A stretch of DNA of 40,212 bases from Methanotrichaceae archaeon (lineage in GTDB: Archaea > Halobacteriota > Methanosarcinia > Methanotrichales > Methanotrichaceae): contig JAFGNK010000171.1 of the NCBI GenBank assembly GCA_016927055.1, forward strand, positions 1-40,212. The letters run 5' to 3'. Below the pieces are notes generated by a model. It was not told where the DNA came from and ran no database searches. It saw nothing but the letters and a program-made list of their open reading frames with translations. A program made the translations under genes and the position numbers. Positions 1-9,255 of this stretch are shown here, piece after piece (within the stretch, counting starts at the first letter, position 1; every line of letters begins with the position of its first letter).

Positions 1-84
1 GAGGCTTTGACCTGCATCAAGAGGGCGGGCGCGGATATGATCATCACCTATTGGGCCAAGGAGTATGCCAAATTATATCGATAA
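1..84 (+). CDS. hemB: C-terminal end of probable porphobilinogen synthase (HemB), truncated by window start
   Basis: Frame 1 reads EALTCIKRAGADMIITYWAKEYAKLYR*, resembling the HemB C-terminus. Confidence 0.75.
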   Translation, partial: EALTCIKRAGADMIITYWAKEYAKLYR

Positions 85-94
85 AGCCAGCATT

Positions 95-1441
95 TCAGGA
101 AATCCTGCCTAAAAACCAATAAATCAGGAGGATGGCTGATAGGGCCCACAGGTGCAAGTGGGCATTTTGGGGCAGAGAATCGGCATTCTTAAGCCCCTTA
201 GTGTGGCCTGCGTCAAATGCCGACCGGTTTTCAGGTTGGCTTTCTTCATTGGACAGTTTCTTCTGAGCAGATGAACTGTTCGATGAACTATTCGATAAAT
301 TGTTTGCCTTCCTTACCTGTCCCCACTGGGGGTCAATCACATCCACGGAATTGCTCTCGGAGGTCACCTTGTAGGCCTTGCCGCCGATGCTGTATTCTGC
401 AGTGGCACCTGGCAGGATGAGGCTTTCCCTTGCTTTTGTGGCGTTCTTTGGCACGAGGGTATAGTTTTTAAAGATCGTATTCCCAGGCGTGACTGCGATT
501 GAGGACCAGTTTAGATTTGAACCCAATTTCGAGCAATTGCACCCAGTACAATCAAAGCACCTGCTGCGATTGACTTCGAAAAACTCCGCACAAACCTCAT
601 CCGTGAGGTTCACCATCAGGGTTTTCTCTCCTAAATTTCTTATAGAAAGAATGATCTGATAGCTCTTATTGATCTCCATCAAGTCGTTCATGTATTTATG
701 CAGATGAAGCTGGCCGGCAACATCAAAGGTGCAATCGCTTGAGTAATTGCGGACTGTGCCTCTAGTATCCGAAAAATTCACTCTGGCTATTATGTTATAT
801 CTTTTAGGATAAGGCAGGCAAGGTGCTCTAAGCGTTATCTTCTTTGGTTTACGATCGTCGGTCTTGCCCATAATATGAGTCTCGCCTGCACCGATCTGCG
901 AAGTACTGTATTTGAAAACACCATTTTTAAAGCCGCTCATCAACGAAGGGTCTTGGGAACTAACCTCAACATCGATGTCCTCTGCGTCCTCTGTTCCAAC
1001 GTTCTCCATATCAAGCCTGAGAACTATCTCTTCTCCTGGATTGTAAACGTCTTTATCTGAGAATATGTGATGGATCAGATCCGGCCCAGCAGGTAGCCAG
1101 AGGCTGACCTCGGCATGAGGGCCAAGATACACCTCCCCCAGTGGATCGGATACTACGACGCGTCCCACGGTCACATTGACCAGGTCGTCGTCTAGGCAGA
1201 AGCTGTCGTTCTCCCCGAGAATCAGGCTCCGTTCATGGCTTTCATTGGCCAGATTGAGGAGTACCTTCGGACTGGAGGAGTTTTCGCTCGAGAAGGCTTT
1301 CACTGTGACCGTATAATTCTCCAGGATCAGGCTATCGTTCCAGTGGAGATCGCCGCGGGCATAGTCTTGCCATTGCACGGTGGCTGTGCAAGTCGATAAG
1401 AGAAATAGAAGTGGCAAGAGGCGAATTGCGCACATGTTCAT
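95..1441 (-). CDS. Secreted/surface protein with CARDB-like segments, many N-X-S/T sequons and a C-terminal hydrophobic anchor
   Basis: Signal peptide, DVYNPGEEIVLRLDMENVGTEDAEDIDVEV segment, C-terminal TM helix; 4-bp overlap with the upstream gene. Confidence 0.65.
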   Translation of the reverse strand: MNMCAIRLLPLLFLLSTCTATVQWQDYARGDLHWNDSLILENYTVTVKAFSSENSSSPKVLLNLANESHERSLILGENDSFCLDDDLVNVTVGRVVVSDPLGEVYLGPHAEVSLWLPAGPDLIHHIFSDKDVYNPGEEIVLRLDMENVGTEDAEDIDVEVSSQDPSLMSGFKNGVFKYSTSQIGAGETHIMGKTDDRKPKKITLRAPCLPYPKRYNIIARVNFSDTRGTVRNYSSDCTFDVAGQLHLHKYMNDLMEINKSYQIILSIRNLGEKTLMVNLTDEVCAEFFEVNRSRCFDCTGCNCSKLGSNLNWSSIAVTPGNTIFKNYTLVPKNATKARESLILPGATAEYSIGGKAYKVTSESNSVDVIDPQWGQVRKANNLSNSSSNSSSAQKKLSNEESQPENRSAFDAGHTKGLKNADSLPQNAHLHLWALSAILLIYWFLGRIS

Positions 1442-2412
1442 CGCCTGAAAGCAAAGTAGATGGTGATCAGGAGCATGAGCAGGTAGATCAATAAGACACT
1501 GCTGTCGTCTCCTTGCGCTTCGCGCATGCCCTCTTCCTGCAGTATATCTTCTTGCAGAGACGGATCTTTAAATTGCAGGGCTGTGATGGAGAGGGGGTCG
1601 TTGGCATCTTCCTTCTGGATAACCTGGATTGCCTCTCCTTTCTGGATCACCTGGATTGGCTCGGGCTCGTTTTGAATCTCAGAGAGGTTCTTGGCTGTTT
1701 CATTGTCTTGGGGCTCTACAGATCTCATTCCTTTTGTAGCAACGAAAGAAAGAGATTCATCGCCGTCGAGGTAGACTCTCTTTGTCTTCTTGTACTCCTG
1801 GTTTGTGATGGGATCAATCCATTTTATCGATACTTCATGATCGCCCTGTTCAAGCTCAACAATAAAGGGATCTTTTTTTCCAGGAATTACATTTCCAACC
1901 TCAATTTTGTCTCGGAAATTCCCGTCAACATATAAGAAAACCTGGGTTTCTTTTTCGGCTTCGTTCTTCACGTAGACTGTTAGCTTATATTTCGGAACTC
2001 TGTATATATAGAATTTAATCCAATCGTTCGTGGAAATATTTTTTTCTTTTATGAGTTGTTTACTTTGTTTAGTTTCAGTATCATACCAATCAATCTTAAA
2101 CTTATGAGTCCCGGCTATTAGATTGTACGAGTATGGTCCAATCTCTGAATTGGGGCTACAAGAATATTGCTCCTTAAAATCTGAATCAACTGATAGATTC
2201 ACATCAAGGTTTGTATCTTGCATATTTTTAAAATAAAAATTTATTTTATATATATCATTATCGCTACTATTTTCGCTAATATTCTCGCTGGCATTTTGGG
2301 CACTGATTGACATTGTGAAAACGATTATTAAGCAAACTAGAACGATTGATAGATGTGTGATTTTCTTTGGGTACTTCTTCTTCCTTTCTGATATCTTTCC
2401 ACCCCCAAGCAA
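1438..2412 (-). CDS. Membrane-anchored surface protein with repeated beta-rich (PEGA-like) segments
   Basis: N-terminal hydrophobic segment, repeated KFKIDWYD / EVSIKWIDP motifs, C-terminal TM helix. Confidence 0.55.
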   Translation of the reverse strand: MLGGGKISERKKKYPKKITHLSIVLVCLIIVFTMSISAQNASENISENSSDNDIYKINFYFKNMQDTNLDVNLSVDSDFKEQYSCSPNSEIGPYSYNLIAGTHKFKIDWYDTETKQSKQLIKEKNISTNDWIKFYIYRVPKYKLTVYVKNEAEKETQVFLYVDGNFRDKIEVGNVIPGKKDPFIVELEQGDHEVSIKWIDPITNQEYKKTKRVYLDGDESLSFVATKGMRSVEPQDNETAKNLSEIQNEPEPIQVIQKGEAIQVIQKEDANDPLSITALQFKDPSLQEDILQEEGMREAQGDDSSVLLIYLLMLLITIYFAFRR

Positions 2413-2600
2413 TCTATGGTCTTGGATTGGAGCTACTTTGAAATAATGAATGCACCAAATATCTGGCTTTGTATATCTTCCTTTTTCCGTAAATAACTTT
2501 CCCAGTTCTCGATTACATTATGCAATTGTTTTACCAAAAGAATTTTAAGCTAATACATGACATGTTTATATTAACTGTATAGTTATCTGAAGGAGAATTT

Positions 2601-3035
2601 ATGCACTTCAATTTATTAGGCATGGTCGTTTTGTTTGGCATCCTTACATTTGTCTGCATACCATGCAATGGTGCCGAAATTGTTATCAACCGGCTGGACA
2701 ATTGTAAGGGCGAAATTAAAGAAGAAATAGACGGAAAAATTCCTTCATCTCCTGCGAATCATTTCTTTATTGCGAGCATAGAAATAATAAACTATGGCTA
2801 TGACAGCTTCTACGTGGACCCCATGTTCTTTTCCGTAACAAGAGCTAATAAATTATACCCCAGCACTCACGCAACCAGTTATCGGAGGCAGCCACTTAGA
2901 TCAACCCTGCTCAGGAATGGGGAGCGCGTCCAGGGGGAATTAGCTTTTGAAATCCCTAAATCCAATCTTGACAGTAATAATAATATTCAATATACAGGGA
3001 CGGAAAGCGCTAGGATTGTATATTACTGTGCATAG
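2601..3035 (+). CDS. Secreted hypothetical protein (DUF4352-like Ig fold possible)
   Basis: Signal peptide; NYGYDSFYVDPMFFSV and GERVQGELAFEIP resemble DUF4352-type proteins. Confidence 0.5.
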   Translation: MHFNLLGMVVLFGILTFVCIPCNGAEIVINRLDNCKGEIKEEIDGKIPSSPANHFFIASIEIINYGYDSFYVDPMFFSVTRANKLYPSTHATSYRRQPLRSTLLRNGERVQGELAFEIPKSNLDSNNNIQYTGTESARIVYYCA

Positions 3036-3061
3036 ATTCGGATTTCATGATGTGATAGAGT

Positions 3062-3430
3062 ATGAGTGATGCAGCGGTTTATGTAGCATTAGTAATGGGT
3101 TTGCCCCTTCTGGGGTTCATCTATTACTTAGAGCATAAGAAAAGAATGTACCTTCTGGAAAGGTATGGGCTAAGAGAAGAACCTAATGAAATCGTCGGAG
3201 AGAAGAAGCTAATAAAAGGGCTCTTTCTTTCGCTATCCGGGCTGTCTCTGACCTTTGTTCCCAACATTGCCAGTATTATGAACATAGAGGCAACGCTCAC
3301 CTTAGAGATGCTGCTCATTGGAGCTATTGTAACCTGTGCTGGTTTGGCGATTCTCATTAGTGGCAGCATATTGAGGGAAAAGAGTCCCTCTTCCCCATCC
3401 CAGAGTTCTTTTGAGCTTGATGAAAATTAA
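3062..3430 (+). CDS. Small membrane protein, DUF6249-like
   Basis: Three predicted TM segments with a LEHKKRMYLLERYGL motif. Confidence 0.5.
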   Translation: MSDAAVYVALVMGLPLLGFIYYLEHKKRMYLLERYGLREEPNEIVGEKKLIKGLFLSLSGLSLTFVPNIASIMNIEATLTLEMLLIGAIVTCAGLAILISGSILREKSPSSPSQSSFELDEN

Positions 3431-3549
3431 TTCCATTAGCCAATGCAGCGTGTTTCGTGAGAATAATCGATTAGAGTGGTGCGAATTGTCCTCACCCACT
3501 GGTCCAAAAGTTAGCGAAGCTTGGGGCCTTTAGCATCAAAACATCGGTT

Positions 3550-3595
3550 GGAAGAGACATGACCTCCCCCTGCCGAGAGGGGGTGAGTCTCTTCC
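3550..3595. terminator. Large nested stem-loop between convergent genes, candidate bidirectional terminator or structured RNA
   Basis: GGAAGAGAC (3550-3558) pairs with GTCTCTTCC (3587-3595); inner CCCCCT (3566-3571) pairs with AGGGGG (3578-3583). Confidence 0.5.
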
Positions 3596-3610
3596 CCTTA
3601 CGTCTTTTTG

Positions 3611-5839
3611 TTAAATGGTCAGCTCAATGGTTCTGCCGTTGATTACGTCTTCCTCGCTCACATTAAGATTTTTCATCTTCACGGCATCTTTGTTTCCGGA
3701 GAATACCAAATACGGGTCGACAGCATGGCATCCATATCGGCTCTCTGTAGAGTAAGGAACTCTTATCTCAAATGAGTCACCGTTTGCTTTCGCCTCGTTG
3801 ACGTAAATAAAAGGCCTCCCTTGATTGGATGTCATATTGAGCAGGGCCCCTACCTTCTGGTCAGGCCCGGCCCGAATCCTAATCAGTGCTCCGGGAACAT
3901 ACTCAAAGATCTTAACCTCGCTCTTGGCCGGGCTTTCTCCCAAAAATGTCTTCGATTCATGAATCAGCCGGAAGTGGCCCGTGTCCGCGCCATCGAAGAA
4001 ATAGAGCCTTCCTAATGTCGTATTGAAGAGCCTCTTCTGTGGTATGACCGCGTATTGCGAGCCATAGTCTTCTGCTCTCATATAGCTGCCGAGATCCTCA
4101 TTGATCCAGGTAGTTAGAGACGCAAACTTCTGGTAAATCAGCTTATAATCAGCAAAAATGTATCTGGATCCCCTCGCATCCAGCAGGGCCGTGGCCTCCT
4201 CTTCGCTTTCCGATAGATAGAATTCGGCAGAATCCATCACACCTGCCTGGAAATTGTTGGCTACGACCGGCCGTTCGGCCAGATAGAGGATCCAATTGCC
4301 GTAGTCCCACCAGCTCATAACGCTGTACTCGGCGTTTTCTTGTGGGGACGCAAAGTTGCTGGTTGTTTCGCTGTTTTCTTTCAGCCAGGCAAGCGACTCC
4401 TCCCAGTCTCCAGCCACTGCAGGGGGGGTGCTCTGGGCAAAAGAGATAGCATCCCAGGCGGTAGGCAGCACAAGAAGCAATAATAAAATTGCAGCCAATA
4501 ATGTCGGAGATCCAGTCGGAGATCTTTCTTGTGTAGCTTGTCCCTCCTCTTTGTGCCTCTGGCCGGCATAGTCCAGCAAAAAGAAGAAGAGGATGCTTAT
4601 CAACAGTCCCATGGAGATCGTGGAGACGTAAAGGAACCTGGCCTGTCCTAAGGTGAGAATGAGTGTGGCCGTTGTCCATAGCAAGAGCAGGACCCGGCCC
4701 TGTCTTTTTGCACCACTACTGCGACGGATGTAATTTAAGAAAGCGGCCATTCCTACCAGGGAGAAGAGAATATTCAATCCCAGTTTAGAGAAGATCACCT
4801 GTGAAAAGGTCTCTGAATCATAGATGAGAGGCTCGGCCTCGCCGATCTTTCCAATCATTTCTCCGCCCCATATGTACTGCAATCCGGACTGAATCATGGT
4901 GCCTACACCGAAAAGTCCGCCGGCAAACTGAGTGAGCAGCGCAAATAAGGCGAATATTATCAGGATGCTCAGTGGAAATGCCTTCCAGGATATCTTCGTC
5001 TTCGCCTGGATGAGGGTAAGCGCAAACATGATAGAAAGGGCAATGATCATTGCTCCTATCCCCTGGAAGGATGCAGAGAGCCAGGAAGTGCCAGCAAACG
5101 GCAGAACAAGGATAAAAGCGATAGCAAAGGCGGTCAGGAGTATTGTCGCAATCTCTTTGCATGATTTGCCATCCTTTATGTCCAGTGTCATCTGTATGGC
5201 CGCATAAAGCAGAAATATTGCCAGGTAGATATCCGCCCCCTGCCAGGTATATGCCAGGGCTGCCATGGCAACACCAGCCGCGCTGGCAAAGAGGTACCTC
5301 TTTTCTCTCCGGCTGATGGCCATGACTATGAACAGGAGTGTTATGAGAGAAAGCAGCACCTCCAGGCAGTGGTGATCCAGGGCGGCAAACATCGTATAGA
5401 GGAGATAATATGGTGCCAGGGCGGCCATGAAAGCGGCCAAAAGAGCAATTTTATGGTCGAAGAGCTCTCTGACTATATAATAGACAACTACTATCGCTAT
5501 GATGCCGACGATAATAGGTACAAAGCAGGCCGCATTCTCCACTCCTGCTTTGCTATGCTGGCCCAAAGCCACACAGAGGGCCGCAGATATCTGATCGAAG
5601 AGAGGGGGCCAGGTTATGTCGAATCCATGAGGATAATTCAGGTAAGAGTCGAACCAGAGCGTATGGGGAAAATGGTTTGCAGTAAACAAGATTCTGCGCA
5701 TATGGTAATATTCATCATAACCTGGCAGCAGCACGCCGTTTTCGGTTAATGAGTTTCTCCCTGCAAACAACCTCAACAAGAGGCCAAGGATTAAAACTGC
5801 AAAAAGCTCTGCTGGCTCGCTCCTCTTCCCTTGATCCAT
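3611..5839 (-). CDS. aglB: Oligosaccharyltransferase catalytic subunit AglB/STT3 family
   Basis: WWDYG motif (MSWWDYGNWI), N-terminal GYDEYYHMRR, many TM helices. Confidence 0.93.
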   Translation of the reverse strand: MDQGKRSEPAELFAVLILGLLLRLFAGRNSLTENGVLLPGYDEYYHMRRILFTANHFPHTLWFDSYLNYPHGFDITWPPLFDQISAALCVALGQHSKAGVENAACFVPIIVGIIAIVVVYYIVRELFDHKIALLAAFMAALAPYYLLYTMFAALDHHCLEVLLSLITLLFIVMAISRREKRYLFASAAGVAMAALAYTWQGADIYLAIFLLYAAIQMTLDIKDGKSCKEIATILLTAFAIAFILVLPFAGTSWLSASFQGIGAMIIALSIMFALTLIQAKTKISWKAFPLSILIIFALFALLTQFAGGLFGVGTMIQSGLQYIWGGEMIGKIGEAEPLIYDSETFSQVIFSKLGLNILFSLVGMAAFLNYIRRSSGAKRQGRVLLLLWTTATLILTLGQARFLYVSTISMGLLISILFFFLLDYAGQRHKEEGQATQERSPTGSPTLLAAILLLLLVLPTAWDAISFAQSTPPAVAGDWEESLAWLKENSETTSNFASPQENAEYSVMSWWDYGNWILYLAERPVVANNFQAGVMDSAEFYLSESEEEATALLDARGSRYIFADYKLIYQKFASLTTWINEDLGSYMRAEDYGSQYAVIPQKRLFNTTLGRLYFFDGADTGHFRLIHESKTFLGESPAKSEVKIFEYVPGALIRIRAGPDQKVGALLNMTSNQGRPFIYVNEAKANGDSFEIRVPYSTESRYGCHAVDPYLVFSGNKDAVKMKNLNVSEEDVINGRTIELTI

Positions 5840-5961
5840 GGTTCCCGATAGATAGATGGAATATATAAAAGTTTTTTGCAGCAGCAGTCATCGATCGGCG
5901 GCGATCGTTAATTTCTCGGTCGCATCCTGACGCAATCTTGAATCAAAATTTCAAGAGAATT

Positions 5962-6462
5962 TCAATTTTCAATATCTTCCTGCCAGACCAGATCGCTGTA
6001 CTTGCTATTATCGATATCCTGGCTGTCAAAGATCACTAGCTCATAGATGACTTCGTTCTCTCTTACTTCCGCCCGAATGCTGTAGCTATCCTCTATCTCT
6101 ACGAGTATTTCTTCCTGCATATCAAGGCCGTGTTCAAGCTCAAAGCCCTCAATCTCTTCCAGAGAAAAGCCATGGTCTGATGCAACATTTGCCTTGATCT
6201 GCTCTAAGATATCCAGCTGCTCTATAGCGGCCAGGTAGATTATGAATCCGCCGATATCATCCTCGATCGGGTCGATCATGAGCTGAAATTCCCAGGTATC
6301 ATTTGCGATCTTCAATTCTCTTTTTTCCTTCAGATCATCAATCAGAGCGAGGGAGAGCTGGAGCTCTTCCGCCGCCTGATGCATAGCGGCAAAGAGTGAA
6401 TCGTGGGCTAGGGCAATTTCCTCAATGATCTCTTTCCAGAGATCGTAGGTAAGGCCAAACAA
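5962..6462 (-). CDS. Hypothetical acidic cytosolic protein
   Basis: Long ORF consistent with codon usage; no family recognised. Confidence 0.5.
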   Translation of the reverse strand: MFGLTYDLWKEIIEEIALAHDSLFAAMHQAAEELQLSLALIDDLKEKRELKIANDTWEFQLMIDPIEDDIGGFIIYLAAIEQLDILEQIKANVASDHGFSLEEIEGFELEHGLDMQEEILVEIEDSYSIRAEVRENEVIYELVIFDSQDIDNSKYSDLVWQEDIEN

Positions 6463-6546
6463 GTCGAAAGCTCCTATGGATGTTGGTTACATTGGTGTTA
6501 GATATCGGCTCTGATATTGCATGACATATTTTGTCATCAAAGGTAT

Positions 6547-7173
6547 TCAACCTTTTCGAGATAGCTCTGAATGCAGATGTCTTTGCATCAATCCCGCTTT
6601 CTTGAGATCGGAGACGAATTCTTCCATGAGATTTCTATTTCTCAAGACCGCGGCAGGATGATAGGTGACAAGAAAGCGATCCTGCAAGATCTGGCCGCGC
6701 AAGGATGTGACGCCCTGCTTGCCCAAGATGGCCATTGCGGCCGTGTTTCCCATCAGGCATATGATTTTAGGGTGAAGAATGTCTATTTGAGCCTGCAAAT
6801 AAGGGCGGCATTGATCGATCTCTGCTTTTTTCGGCTTTCTATTTTGCGGGGGCCGACATTTGATGACGCTGGTTATAAAGACCTTCGATCTCTCCAGGCC
6901 AGCCTGCCCTAAAGCCCCATCCAGCAGCTTTCCTGCCCGGCCTATGAATGGCAATCCTTTGAGGTCCTCTTCCCGGCCGGGGGCTTCACCCACCAGCATG
7001 ATCTCGGCAGGAGCAGGGCCGCTGCCTGGTACTGCAAAATTTCTGCCCTCGCATAGAGGACAAAGTTGGCAGGCACGGATTTGCTGGTGAAGGCGGCTGA
7101 GATCAGCTTGATTCATGCGGATGGCTTTTTCATTTTCATCATGATAATCTTTCTCTATACCGGGTTTCTGCAT
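6547..7173 (-). CDS. Family 4 (Fe-S) uracil-DNA glycosylase; real start may be an internal Met (MNQADLSRLH)
   Basis: GEAPGREEDLKGLPFIGRAGKLLD, NRKPKKAEIDQCRPYL, TYHPAAVLRN; Cys ligand pattern CQLCP. Confidence 0.93.
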   Translation of the reverse strand: MQKPGIEKDYHDENEKAIRMNQADLSRLHQQIRACQLCPLCEGRNFAVPGSGPAPAEIMLVGEAPGREEDLKGLPFIGRAGKLLDGALGQAGLERSKVFITSVIKCRPPQNRKPKKAEIDQCRPYLQAQIDILHPKIICLMGNTAAMAILGKQGVTSLRGQILQDRFLVTYHPAAVLRNRNLMEEFVSDLKKAGLMQRHLHSELSRKG

Positions 7174-7289
7174 GGCGCATGTTTCTTTATGACATTTTAT
7201 CTTTTCCTGCTATTATAGGTATTATTCTTCACGGAAAACGAAAGGTTCTTATTTCCTCAAAACCTGTAGCCAAAGGAGGAGGGCACTAG

Positions 7290-7526
7290 ATGCAGTTTGC
7301 TGAGTGGACTTATCCCTTGAGGAAGTTTGACGACATTTATTACACCATTGAGAGAATCGTTTACAGTAAGGGTGAGCTGAAGGGTTTCACCACGCAAGAT
7401 ATCTATAATAACCTGAGGGATAAACGCTTTTTCCAGGATGTTCAGGACCTGAACCGATACTTGCTGGATAATGGGACAAAATATAAAATTAGAAAGATCG
7501 AAGAGGCCTGGGAGCGCTACTACTAG
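7290..7526 (+). CDS. Small conserved-looking hypothetical protein
   Basis: Strong upstream Shine-Dalgarno aaaggaggag; compact 78-aa ORF. Confidence 0.6.
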   Translation: MQFAEWTYPLRKFDDIYYTIERIVYSKGELKGFTTQDIYNNLRDKRFFQDVQDLNRYLLDNGTKYKIRKIEEAWERYY

Positions 7527-7542
7527 TTATTATAATTAGCAA

Positions 7543-8820
7543 CTAGCGCTTTATTGAACCTTTTTCTGCAAAGTAGATATTTCTTTCATCAATTCCCAGC
7601 TCCACGAATCTGCCGGTGGCCAGTATGCGGTGGCTGTGCTTGAGTGGAGCTACCCTTACGCCTGCGGATACCACCGATTCGGGCGGAAGAATGGCATTCT
7701 CGCCGATAACGGTGATGTGGTCCTCTCCCGCACCGTTTTCCCCTCCTAAAACGCTATGCTCCTCAATGGTGGAATGGCGGCCGACGATGGCGCGGCGGAT
7801 GCTTGCCATGTGCTGGATATGGGCAAAGCTCATGATCATGCACTCTTTGATCTCTACATTGCGTTCGATGAGGCTGGTATGGCCGATATGAGAGTTCTCT
7901 ATCATCACGCCCCTTTCGATGTGGCAGTTTCTGCCGATGGAGACGTTTCCTACAAGCTGAATATCGCCAGAGGCGAGGAAGGGCTCGATTCGGGCCAATG
8001 TACTGGGATGAACCCACTGATTGGGCTTGTAGTGATACTTGCGGTCGAAGTGGCGGACGGCGCCGGAGAGGCAGTCCATGGACGCCTGGTGCAGTCGCTC
8101 CGGGGTGCCGATATCTATCCAGTAGCCTGTGATGGGGTAGCCATAAACGGGATAGCCGTTCTCAGTCAAATAAGGGATCAAGTCGCCGCCGATGTCGCGG
8201 GCCCTGTCCCCCATCTCGGCCAGAACCTCGCGAATCTGGGGTGAGAAGAGGTAGAATGCGGTGTTTATCATGCGGCTGGGCTCGCTGCCAGCTTTTGGCT
8301 TTTCCACGAAGCCGGCGATGCGCATATCAGCGTCCACACGGGCCACGCCGTAATGGGAGACGTTCTCCTCCGGTCCCAGCTCTTTGAGGGCCACCGTGAG
8401 CAGAGGCTTGTGCTTTTGATGAAACTCGACAAAGCTTGCGAGGTCGATGTCGATGAGGTTGTCGCCCGAGACCACCAGCAGATCGTCTTTGATGTCATAA
8501 TAATTCATGCAATAGCGCAGGGAATCTGCGCTTCCCTTGTCATCGTAGAGGGGCTGGTAACTGAAGTCCTGGTGGTCGGTGATGCCCAGGCGTTTGAAGA
8601 AGCCCTCTCCGGCTTTGAAGTAATTGCTCAGGTTGAGGGTGTTGCTGGCGCCTTTGCTGCCCAGGATGAACCTTCTGCAGCCCTGACTGGCCAAAACCCG
8701 GAAGAGATTGGCGATGATTGCGGTGTCGCATAATTCTACCAGGGGCTTGGGCTGCTCTAGCGTAAGCGGGTACAAACGGGTTCCTGAGCCGCCAACCGTG
8801 GCTAAGACCTGGGGAAACAT
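7543..8820 (-). CDS. NDP-sugar pyrophosphorylase with C-terminal left-handed beta-helix repeats
   Basis: GGSGTRLYPLTLEQPKPLVEL signature, GYWIDIGTPERLHQA, hexapeptide repeats. Confidence 0.9.
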   Translation of the reverse strand: MFPQVLATVGGSGTRLYPLTLEQPKPLVELCDTAIIANLFRVLASQGCRRFILGSKGASNTLNLSNYFKAGEGFFKRLGITDHQDFSYQPLYDDKGSADSLRYCMNYYDIKDDLLVVSGDNLIDIDLASFVEFHQKHKPLLTVALKELGPEENVSHYGVARVDADMRIAGFVEKPKAGSEPSRMINTAFYLFSPQIREVLAEMGDRARDIGGDLIPYLTENGYPVYGYPITGYWIDIGTPERLHQASMDCLSGAVRHFDRKYHYKPNQWVHPSTLARIEPFLASGDIQLVGNVSIGRNCHIERGVMIENSHIGHTSLIERNVEIKECMIMSFAHIQHMASIRRAIVGRHSTIEEHSVLGGENGAGEDHITVIGENAILPPESVVSAGVRVAPLKHSHRILATGRFVELGIDERNIYFAEKGSIKR

Positions 8821-8904
8821 GCCTGCCGGTTATATTTCAACAAATATTAAGCCTGTCGCTTAGCCCTTTGCTGTGGAGTCCTTCGCCCGTCCTGCTGCAC
8901 CGCC

Positions 8905-8997
8905 CTAGTAGCCGCGCATGATCTTCATAATGATACGGGCGATCATGAAGGCGAGGGCGAATAAGACGACGTAGAAGGCAATGCTCATTATGTCCAT
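8905..8997 (-). CDS. 30-aa single-span hydrophobic microprotein, not in supplied ORF track
   Basis: Reverse strand reads MDIMSIAFYVVLFALAFMIARIIMKIMRGY*. Confidence 0.4.
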   Translation of the reverse strand: MDIMSIAFYVVLFALAFMIARIIMKIMRGY

Positions 8998-9255
8998 GAG
9001 GGCATGCTAGTCATTTCTGGTTTATAGATTTGACTGAAAGCCGATTGGGCCGGATATCTCTCATTCTGCGGTAAGACCAATTTTAAAAACAAGTCACTAC
9101 GCTTGTGGGCAGGGGGGTGGTCCCGTGGTCGGCGTTCTCGTCGATTTTTGCCCTTCACGGTATTGATCGCTGGCAAGCCAAACCACCGAAATAGCCCAAA
9201 ATCCGATTCTGCAAAAGGTTGATCTTCCAGAACCGCACCTACCCTTGAAGAACAG

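Noticed and set aside
1612-1663. Short tandem duplication encoding IQVIQKGEA/IQVIQKEDA
   Set aside because: Minor coding repeat in a low-complexity linker; not informative.
4149-4679. 176-aa alternate-frame ORF inside aglB
   Set aside because: aglB is intact across this region with family motifs; the shadow ORF has no family features.
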